Below, one piece after another: positions 32,954 through 42,504 of a stretch of DNA of 42,504 nucleotides. The notes beneath the pieces are model-generated. The model was given only the letters and a program-made list of their open reading frames with translations. It had not been told where the DNA came from and searched no databases. The DNA comes from Daldinia sp. FL1419. Its lineage: Eukaryota; Ascomycota; Sordariomycetes; Xylariales; Hypoxylaceae. The first letter of the stretch is position 1. Each line of letters opens with the position of its first letter. The position numbers and the translations under genes were made by a program. The stretch covers positions 1 through 42,504 of the forward strand of contig MU623553.1 in the NCBI GenBank assembly GCA_025201765.1. Direction: 5' to 3'.

Positions 32954-35039
32954 ACAACAATATTAAAATATTATTGTATAACTAATGTAACAACTTGATT
33001 ATTAATATATGTAAAATTCAAAAAATAAATAAAAATAGAAAATTTAAAATAATAAATAAAAAAAAATTTTTAACCCAATATTTTATTTTTAGTTAAGGTT
33101 GTAATTATAATTGTAGATTTTAATGAATTTTCTTTTTATCTAATCATATCCTTAATAATAATTCTTAATATATAATTTGTTTTTGGCCTATTTTTTAATA
33201 ATTTTATGAAATTAAATAAATAAATAGCTGTTAATTTGTTTGATTGGCATTTGTTTTTGATATGACATTTTTTTCATAATTTTTTGACTAATCCTTTTAA
33301 AAATATCATACATGTAACTATCAAAGTAGGCAACTTCTTTTACTTCTTTAACTTCCTTAAAAACTATAGTATAGTCTTTAATCAAATTGATAACCTTAAT
33401 AATATCAGATAAAGTAAGACCTTTACTAAGATTTTTAAGTTTTTTTTGAATAGATTTGAATTTTTTGGAATCATGTAGTATGAATTTGAATTTTAATTAA
33501 GTGTAAGTTTGATCTTAAGTAGTAGTTCTGTAAATAGTAATTTTAATTTATTTCTTAACATTCTTATTGATTATTTAGTATGGTATGTTAGTGATTATAT
33601 TGTTTTTAATTATTTTATATTGTTTAAAAATGTGTTATATGTTTTTGAGTTATTGTGTAACATTTGATCTATCAAATAAACAATAAGAGTAGCAATTAGG
33701 TTCAAGTAAAATTAGTTAGTATGCAATGATTAAATAAGTGTCTTTATTTTAATCAAAAATATTTGTAAGTGTAAAAGCTGCTATTAAGTCTTAAATAATA
33801 AGTGTAGGCTTTTTCAGCATACATCTTGTAATAATTGAAGTGATTGTATCTTATTATTCTTATTATATAATGATAGGTGTAATGTTGATTAATTGGGTAA
33901 ATGATATATTTTAGTTTGTGTTAAATAACTTAACAATAAAAAGGTTTTGTTATATAGTTGTTATGTGGGGTATTGGTAAAGGTGCTGTGGGTATTAGGGG
34001 TGTTTTAGAAAGCGATGACGTGCTGAATTTGGGTTAATCAAATGGAATATCCTGGATTTGCTCAATTAATTGTTGTTTTGAGGATATAATATGGGTAGGT
34101 AGTATTTTTTCTTAAAAGGTATATTTTATGGAGTAATAAATTTTAACCATATTTAATTTGTTTTTTAAATAGATTATAGTAATCTTGGTTTTTAATTGTA
34201 TATTTTTAACTCTTAATTGTAAAGTTTTGGCTTTATTCTATATTGTTTTAAAGATTTTTAAGAAGGTTATAAATATTGAAAAGATAATAGTTTTAAGTAC
34301 ACTCTATCTTTTTTATGTAGATAAATTGATTAGGTTAATAAGAGTTAGTTCTGAAATTGTTGTTGTTTAATTATTGATTTCATAATAGTTGCTATGGGTT
34401 AGTGTAGTAATTTCAATATTCTTAACATTTGCGTTTAATTGTTTGATTGGTTTTGTTTTTGTGGATATATGTTCTGAAAATGATTTAAATTTCATGGTTA
34501 TATTTTTTTTGTAAATCTTATAAATTTTTGTAATTTTTGTATTTTTAATTGTAAATCTTGTAAATTTTTGTAGGTTTTTGTAGATTTTTGTAATTCTTTG
34601 ATATGGGTTCTTATATAAGTTTTGTTCGTGTTATATTAAAAGTTTGCATTTATTTTATTTTTGATATTTTGGATTTTCAAATTGTTGTAAAATGTGTTTC
34701 TTGGTATATGTGTGGTTTGATTAGGTAATTCTTAATTGCTTTTTATATTGGGGTTTCTAATGTTGGTTGTGTGAGGGTTTAAGTATATTAAGGTTGTTTT
34801 AAGGTTTTAAGGTTAAATTGATTTTTTTTATTCTTTATTCTCTTAGGTTTTATTCTAAAGCTGTATTTATGTTGATTAAATAGTAATAATCCTAATTAAA
34901 GTAATATGAGTGGTATTAGTGGCATGTTTTTCAATTTTTGTAATTGTTAATTTTAATTGATTTAATAGTAATGGTTTTGATAAATATTGGTTTTCTTAAG
35001 ATTAAGGTTGTGGGTTTAAGGTTTAAGAATGGTTACCAT
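30046..35039 (-). pseudogene. Internal region of the 385-bp-LTR element
   Basis: About 5 kb, heavily mutated. A 94-codon stop-free minus frame (33212-33496) and a 61-codon plus frame (34185-34370) are the longest stretches. Neither gives a recognisable domain. Protein-like plus-strand fragments occur near 32220-32340 and 32640-32900, ending at the A27 tract. Strand bias changes several times inside: C-poor near 30230-30360, C-bearing near 30480-30940, C-poor from about 31000. Confidence 0.5.
32924..32950 (+). repeat. A27 homopolymer
   Basis: An uninterrupted run of 27 A residues after a less decayed stretch. It could be simple-sequence expansion or the tail of a retroposed sequence inserted on the plus strand. 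Confidence 0.9.
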
Positions 35040-35424
35040 TAAATAGGAGCTTTAATAACTTTTGTAGGATATACCTTATACTTTAATTAACCTATAGTAA
35101 GCTAAAGGTTGTATGAGTTAGAGGATATAAGGTGACTATATTTTGAAAAGGGGAATAGGTTGATTAGATAAAGGAATAAATATAAGTAATTATTTATTAA
35201 TAATAATACATATAATAAGATTATAAGTTAAAAAAATATATATTATTTATATGAAGCTTTATAGAGGCGATTTCTAAAGGATTATATATGATTTTAATTG
35301 ATTAGGCAAAAAAATAACTCCTGAAAACCTATTTATATCTGAAAGAGTTATAAACCTTAGAAGGGGGGGGCCAACAGGGTCCTTTAGGGTAGTTCTTATT
35401 ATTTAATCACATTACTCTGGTTTA
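35040..35424 (-). repeat. Right LTR, 385 bp
   Basis: Pairs with 29661-30045. It is C-poor on the plus strand (for example CTTTTGTAGGATATACC against CTCCTGCAGGATATGCC in the left copy), so decay was mainly C-to-T on the plus strand. Confidence 0.9.
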
Positions 35425-37114
35425 ATATTTACTTTTTAAAATAATTTAAAATAATATTACTAATTTATAACCCTTCCCAACTAACCTCAATCCTCCTTAT
35501 ATACCTTACTTACACTTTACAATACTATAATATAATATTACCATACCTATTATATTTATAATCTAATATTACCTTAAAAAACCTATTTTATTTTTATATA
35601 TATATTATATCAAATAAAAAAAAACTTATATATCCATAAATATTCCAATATTTTTCTAATTTCATCTTATTACTAACCCTCTTTAAATATTTTAATCCTT
35701 TTATTAAAAATTATTATAATATCCTAAACCTAATACAATATTTTAATATCATATTATATTAAAATTATAATCCCAATACAACTACATATTATAAAAACAA
35801 TTTACTTATTAAAAATAGAAAATTACATAAAGAACATAATTACACCTTTCCAGCATAATTCCAAAAATCAATTAATAAAATTTTACTATAACTTCTCCAA
35901 AATTTTCAAACCTTTAAAAAACTTATTTAAAAATTATTAATAATATTTAATAATTATTTTTATTATACTTAATCCCTTATTCATTAAATCCACAACTTTC
36001 ATATATTTTAACAATTTCAAAAAAATTATTTATTTTAATATCATTAACATTATAATTATCCCACAATATAACCCCATTTTATACCTAATCTATTAATATT
36101 TATTAACTATAATATAAAATTTATAAAAAAATTAATTCTAAAAGAAAATACATATATATCACTTTATCCCCAATAATCTACATTATCCACATATATTATT
36201 ATTATAACAATTTTTTATTTAAGAAATTTAAATAATATTAAATACTTTACCATTCCCTAATAACAATCCATTACAAATCCTTAACAATTTCTTAATATAT
36301 TTAAATTCAAACCCTAATAAATACAATCCTCCTTTCAAAAATACATTTACCCTTATTTAAAATTCCCTAATATATATAACCAAAAAAAACAAAGAAAAAA
36401 ACAAAAAAACAAACACAAAAAAAAAATAATTCTAATAAATATAATTCAAAATAAATATAAAATAATCTTAAATAAATATAATCCTTTTAAAAGATCCTAT
36501 TAATATATTATTACCTATATCCTTCCATTTAATTATAAATTTTTTTTATTTAATTTAAAATTTCTAAAAATATTTACATTAAATAAATTATAATACTATT
36601 CTATACATAAATAATTAAATTTATTTAAAAAATTAATGGATCATTAATGGGGCTTTATTAAAGTTAAACAACGCTTTTTCATAATCTACACTAATTAAAA
36701 AAGTTTTTAAAATTAAATTTTATTTAAAATAGGCCTATACCAGAACATATTCAAAATACTTAAAAATTATATATTATATTATTTTCCTTTTACCATATTT
36801 ATATTTAAAGATATTTATTCCAAAAACCCTTCTACTAAACAAAAAAACTTTTAATTCTATTTTTTTAATACATATTTATAATAATACTAATATTTTATAT
36901 TTTTATAAATTAAAATACCAATTATTAATTTTTATATTAAAAAATAATAATTAAATTATTAATATAACAATATTTTTCCTATATTATTCCTATTTTTCCA
37001 TTTAATAATTTAAAAAGATTTTTTTAAAATATTAACATTTTTTTTATTTAACACTCCAATTAACCCTAATTTTTATAATATATATATTTAATATTTAAAT
37101 AATAATAGAAAAAC
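35425..37114. other. Almost G-free AT-rich tract
   Basis: About 1.7 kb in which the plus strand has almost no G except a short patch at 36645-36750, while C persists. It starts at the right LTR edge and ends at the next LTR. It may be the other half of the copia element split by the 385-bp-LTR insertion, but no integrase or Gag motif could be read with confidence. Confidence 0.5.
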
Positions 37115-37315
37115 TGTTGGTAGGTATGTACGTTAGGTAAAAGCAAAATAATAATAAAATAAATAATAATAAGGGTGAGATTGGTGTATTATAATTGTTT
37201 AAAGAAGAAAGTTATTTAAGAGAGATAAGTGGGAAACCTATCCTTATATAATAATAGATATATAAGTATTTCTTAGGGGTTATATGTTAGATTGAAGATA
37301 TAAATTATATAATCA
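37115..37315 (-). repeat. Putative 3' LTR of second copia element, about 201 bp
   Basis: On the plus strand it begins TGTTGGTAGGTATGTACG and ends ATCA, so on the minus strand it starts TGAT and ends CCAACA. It lies just beyond the C-terminus of a copia polyprotein on the same strand and is less decayed than its surroundings. No partner LTR was found in the window; the other copy is probably past the right end or too decayed. Confidence 0.5.
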
Positions 37316-40300
37316 TTATTTATTTTATTTTTTTTTTATAATTATATTATAAATTTAATATTTAATTTTTATTTTATTTATCTTTTTAATTATAAGTTAA
37401 TTTAATTATTTTTTATTAATATTTGTATAGTTTTATTTGGGGATGCCTTCGTTATGGCGTTTGTAAGATTATATGTATTATAAATCTATTAAATATCATT
37501 AATTTCTTAATTTTTATATAATTGTTGTAAAGTTATCAAATTAATTATTAATTTCTTTTTATTAATATTACTTATTTGGATAAAGTATTAATATAAGGAA
37601 AATAAGTTAATATATAGGATTAATGGAGTTTTGGGTAATAAGAGATATTTTAAGATGATATTAATTATATAATGGATAATATATTTAATATTAAAGTCTT
37701 AAATTATTTTGTAAATTTTATTAATAAATATGTTCTAAGTGATGCATTTATATTTAATAAATAATTAATAAATAATATTATTAGTAATCCAGATTTTATT
37801 ATTTTAATTAATTAGTTTTTTATTATTTAATATAATAATATAATTAATTTATAAATTTAAATCTTTATTATTTATAAATAAGTTATTAATAAAAATATAT
37901 AGGTATAAATTTTAGGGATTTAAATTAATATAGTTAAATTTTTACAATTAATTATTTATTTATTATTTAATTTAAGTGTTAAAAGTTTTTATTTTTTTAG
38001 GGTTTAATTTTAAATATTAAATTATTATTAAATAATTGAAGGTTGTTTTAAATTGGTAAATGGAGGAAATGTATGCTTTTTGTACTTGCTATTTAATGAA
38101 TTTCTTGGTTATATTTGGTGATTTTATGTCCAATTATTTAAGTTTCTTAATTTATTCTTTTTATATAATGGTTATATTATAACCTTTTTTATAGATAATA
38201 AGGTGCAAATTATTAAAATCTTTAATTTTGGCATTTAATATTTTTTAAGGATATATTTTGATCTTGATTTTGGTAAATACCTTATTTTCTATTATCAAAA
38301 ATTTCATAATATTGATATTTAAGGTATTATTTATTTGAAAACCTATGATTCTAAATGGGATTATATTTGTTATTAGTAGGTATAAATTAAATACTAATAA
38401 TTTTATATTAAGTTTTTATTAATAATAATATAAATAAATTTTAAATTAATATATCTTTAATTTAATTAAATTATATAGTAATTTAATAATATGTAATAAT
38501 ATTTTTTTAAAGTATTTATTTTTTAATTTTATTAATAATTATATAAATATTATTCATTATATAGGTATTTTAAATTGGGTATATATTATAATAATATTTT
38601 TTATTATAATTTTTATATTTTAATATTGGAGAATTGGAGTTAGGGTTAGAATGAGATATTGATTTGCCTTTTAAATAATAAGGGCATATATTATAATAAA
38701 TTTTTTGTTAAGGTTGTTATAATCTTGGATAATAAGTTTTAATTTTTTATAAGGTATTAATATATTTTTTCTTTTTATTTTATAAATTATTTATAATTTA
38801 AAGATTATTATTTTTTAATAAATTAATATATTATATATTTTGGGTTATAAGATTTTTTTATTGAATAATGTATTAAGTTTTTTTATATTTAATATTTTAT
38901 ATAATTTTTTTATAATAATAATTTTTCTTATTATATATAATTAAAATATTAAAGTTAAATTATTTTATTTTTTATTATTAAAATATAGAATATTGATATA
39001 TGAAAGATTATTGGTATATATAAGGTTTTCTTTTAAGATTATTTTATAGTTGTTTAGGTTAAATGTAGGTTTGGGTAATTGTACTTAAAGTTCTTTAATG
39101 GGTATTAGGTTATTCTTAGGTTGAATATAGGGTTTAATATAGGAGTTTCAGAACGTAGATATTTTTCTAGATATGTTGGATGTTATAGTAACATTTTTAT
39201 TAATAATTGTAATAATTTTATAAAAGTCTTTTTATTTACCCTTTTCTTAATAAATAAAAATTTTATTATTAATAGGTAAAAATATAAGTAATATCTTTAT
39301 GATGTTAAAGTTATTATAAATGTTGAATGTATTTTAAATAAAATGTTATAATTTAATTTTTTTAATCTTAATTATAATTTTTTATATTATTAGGGTATAA
39401 TGAATCTGGGTAAATATAAGTAGTAAATTTATATTAATTTAGGGGTAAATTTTAAAGATAAATAGTATAAGAATTAGTTTGTTAGGATTGATTGTATTAT
39501 TAATTGTTTTTATAATTATTTATAATTATATTATTTTTAAACCAAAATTTTAGAATTTATCTGTAATTATTTTATAGGTTTGGTAGATTAAATTGTAGTA
39601 CCTTTTTATTTTATTAATAAACTAATATGCTTTAATTAGTATTTAATAATATGTAATTTTAATAATATATATTTTATTTTAAAATTTTAGGTTATTAAAA
39701 TTTATTCTTATATTATAGAAAATAATATCTAAAAGGTTAAGATAAATATTAATCTAATATTCTTTTAACATTTTTTATATTTTTTTAATTATAATACCTT
39801 TTATAAATTATATTATTTAGAAATTAATGGTAATATTAATTATATATAAGATTAATTGTTTTTTTAAATATATAATATTAATAATTATTTTATAATTAAA
39901 GTTTATATTAGGATCTTTAAAAATAAATTTAAACCTTTATAAATCTTTATCCTTAATTTAATAATGGTGGTAAAATTTATTAATTTCTTTAAGGTCATTT
40001 ATATTAATATTATGGCCAATTTTATTCAAAAGGTTATAGAACTTCTTAACCATAGGATGATCAAAACAGGTATATAGGCATTATAATTCTGTCTTTATAA
40101 AGTAGATGATATTATTCAAATGAAATTATAGGTATTTCCATTTTTATTTAATATTAATTATTATATTATTCTTACATATTAATTAATTAGTAATATTATT
40201 AAGATATATTTTTAAATGATTTATATCCTTGATTAAGAGGAGGAATAATATATCTAATTTTATAATATAGAAATCTATATTGCCAAATAGGGTATTAACT

Positions 40301-42504
40301 ATGATTATGCCTAATGATTCAATGGGAGATCCATTTCCGAACTTAATATTGGCTTCTTTGGCACAGGTACGGTCTATTTCAAGCTTCCAATTAGGGTATT
40401 TATTAATAAAAATAAAATATTATCCTTTACCTACTATTAAAATATAAGTAATTTTAATATTTAATATAATATTTTGGAATATAATTTTTATATATTAATT
40501 TAAAATGAAAATAATGTTAATCCTTTTAGTTACTAAAGGGATAAAGGTTATGATATAATGGTAAAATACCTGGTTAAATAGGTATACTACTATTATAAAT
40601 TATATATCTTTATTATTTTTCAATTTTAAAATTATATTATAAATATTATTATTCTTTTATTTTAAACTTTAATTTTTAAATTTTTTATAATTTATTAAAA
40701 AGGTTATATAATTTTTTTTGGATATGTTACATTTGGCCTTCCAATCTTTTTTAACCTTTTTACAATTGGTTTTTAAATATTTAATAAATTAATAGTTTTT
40801 TTTTTTATATATTTAACATTTATATTTCCAAATCTTCTTAAATTATTTAGAGGTATATTTTTTATTTTTATTATTTTTATAATATTTTTTATTAATATAA
40901 TTATTATAAATTTTTTTATTATTATTTTTATTAATATTATTAATTATAAATTATTATGGCATTTTTATGATTTTATAATTTTGGAAGGATGTTTGGAATT
41001 TATTAATTAGGGTTATAATTGTTTTTAATAATTTAAAAAGTGTGTTTTGGAATTGTAATATATTTTAATATATTTTATAAATAATTATAATAAGTTATGA
41101 TTTTTTTTTATAATTAGAGTTGAATATTTTTTAATATAATTATAATTTATTAAGTAAAATTTGTAATATTTCTATATTTATTTTTTTTTAATTTTATTTT
41201 TTTGTTTTAATATTAAAAAAAGTGATATTTATTTAATTTTAATAGTATTAATTTTTATTTTTTATAATGTTAAAATAGTATTGTAAGGTAAAATATATAT
41301 TGGTAAAGTATTAATGTTAAAGAATATTATATAAGAAGTAAAAGGATATTTTTTTTATTAATATTAATAAGAATATGGTATGGAATTATGATAGGCATAT
41401 GTTTATTATAAAATATATTTTTAAAAAAAACTTAAATTTATTTTTAAAAATATTATATGATTTTTTAATGTAGTTGTTATTAATATTTTAAGTTTTTTTA
41501 AAATATTTTATAATAGTAGATAGGTATATTTTGTTAGAAATATGTTTTGAGGGGATTATAAAGTAAGTTAATATTTATTAGTTATTAATAAGTATAGGGA
41601 TTTGATTTTAAAAGATTTTTTTTTATATAGGTAATAATGTTATTAGGAAGGAGGAATTGTAACCTTTTATTAATTAGTTTCCTTTATTTGTTTTGGTATT
41701 TAAGGGTAGTGTTATAATTATATATGAATTATTTGGTAGTAGTTTAAAGAATTTAAAATTATTTTTTGGGGTTGGAGGAGGGGGTTGGGCTGGTATAGGG
41801 TTTATATTATATTTAAAATTATAATTTAGATTATATTTTTATTATGTGGGATAAGTAGGGTAAATTAAAAGGGATAGAGGTAATAGTAGTTGGGTAAATA
41901 TTAGGGATCTTTATTAAAGAGGAGGCCTAGGAAGGATATTAAGTGTTAATTAATTCTTTTATTAAGATTATTCTAATTAATTAGGTAATTTTTAAGTTTT
42001 TTAGGGGTTATAATAGAATTTTATAAGATAAGGATAGAATAATAATTAATATAATAGAATTGTAGTTGGGGGGGGAGGGGGTTACAAAATAAATTTTATT
42101 TAAATTATTAATAAAATATTGGGAATAGAAAAGGGATTAGGTGGTAATGATTGTAAAGTAGGAAATATATATTATATAAGGTAAGGAAAATTATAAAAAA
42201 TAATATTTGGTTATTTTATTTATGTAATTTAATGAGTGAATATTTATAAATTATAAATTATTGGTTATTATTATTATATAAGTGTTATTATTTAAGTAGT
42301 TATTTTTGTATTAGGATGTATTAATTCTTTTTTAATATTAATTATTAATATTTTTTATATTAATATATTAAATTATTTAAATTTTATAACCTTCAATTTA
42401 TTTAAATTTTATTATAATAATTTATTTATAAATATAAAATTATTAAATATTTTTATATAATTAATATTTAATTTTTTTATATAAATATTTTTTTATATTA
42501 ATAT
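37316..42504 (-). pseudogene. Second Ty1/copia element, Gag-Pol remnant, runs off window
   Basis: Motifs are in order on the minus strand. A protease-side block PNWKLEIDRTCAKEA and FGNGSPIESLG is near 40300-40396. Next comes TLFGNIDFYI and LLLIKDINHLKIYLNNITN (about 40180-40270). The pre-integrase zinc region CFDHPMVKKFYNLLNKIGHN then FYHHY (about 39960-40065) reads Tyr for both Cys of the family's CHHC. The RT thumb region FQINNTLNI, TKIKIKI, LDIKSPN and KAYISSIYQ is at about 38040-38340. The C-terminus TNAITKASPNKT is near 37430-37475. The set matches an ascomycete-type copia Gag-Pol that differs from the YVDD-type remnant at 28.5-29.2 kb. Integrase (39.0-39.9 kb) and Gag (right of 40.4 kb) are too decayed to read. 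Many stops; not functional. Confidence 0.82.

Larger units (their letters stand above)
29661..35424 (-). mobile_element. LTR retrotransposon with 385-bp LTRs, RIP-decayed
   Basis: Two direct repeats of exactly 385 bp, 29661-30045 and 35040-35424, bound 4,994 bp. Inferred LTR ends are TG...CA (TGAACAGGAG... ...ATTCA in the left copy). The right copy has lost both end bases by transition. A minus-strand orientation is suggested by a TGG-starting tRNA-primer-like site next to the right LTR (35038 leftward, TGGTAACCATTCTTAAACC). A purine run AGGGAG lies beside the left LTR. ATAT flanks both sides (29657-29660 and 35425-35428) as a possible short target duplication, weak in such AT-rich DNA. The superfamily is unresolved because no protease, RT or integrase motif could be read. 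Confidence 0.85.

Noticed and set aside
34185..34370. 61-codon plus-strand frame in the AT-rich block
   Set aside because: Hydrophobic composition follows from T-rich DNA; no motif or family match.
27480..42504. Possible mitochondrial DNA or organellar insertion
   Set aside because: Despite the A+T content, no mitochondrial genes are seen, and decayed LTR retrotransposons with a RIP pattern explain the sequence.

Overview
The window looks like nuclear DNA from a filamentous ascomycete (Pezizomycotina). The genes have short introns of 48-105 nt with GT donors, CTRAC/CTAA-type branch points and YAG acceptors. The products are typical fungal families: a rhodopsin-like/SAT4 membrane protein, an SRPK-like kinase, a bZIP-ankyrin regulator and a Myb/SANT-like nuclear protein. 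The flanks show repeat-induced point mutation (RIP): extreme AT richness, C-to-T/G-to-A decay and dead transposons. I cannot name the species.

Layout. (1) 1-2871 is AT-rich and holds a pogo/Tigger-type DNA transposon (627-2871) whose three catalytic Asp codons now read Asn. (2) About 2880-27426 is a GC-balanced island with few genes. In order these are the rhodopsin-like membrane protein (3794-4747, +), an SRPK-like predicted pseudokinase (5256-6650, -), two convergent paralogous genes of unknown function (7593-8087, + and 8242-8762, -), a 586-bp Mutator-type MITE with a 9-bp target duplication (10742-11327), a bZIP + ankyrin (ToxE/bANK-like) regulator (14371-15738, -), about 8 kb with no recognisable gene, and a small Myb/SANT-like protein (23667-24304, -). 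Several minisatellites and a decayed tRNA-like sequence lie between them. (3) 27427-42504 is a block of RIP-decayed LTR retrotransposons: a Ty1/copia remnant with its probable 3' LTR at the island edge (27427-29162, -), a 5.76-kb element bounded by two 385-bp LTRs (29661-35424), a G-poor tract (35425-37114), and a second, different copia element running off the right end (37115 to window end, -).

Functionally the island genes do not form a pathway. A kinase-like protein, a regulator of a type usually tied to secondary-metabolite clusters, a lineage-specific gene pair and a chromatin-type protein sit between two RIP-silenced blocks. This is the layout of a gene-sparse, fast-evolving accessory or subtelomere-like compartment. 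All five multi-exon gene models were built by hand from splice signals and reading-frame phase; database homology was not run. The main items for follow-up are the inverted paralog pair, the predicted pseudokinase, the orphan bZIP-ankyrin regulator, the MULE-type MITE, and the RIP footprints on transposase active sites and LTR pairs.
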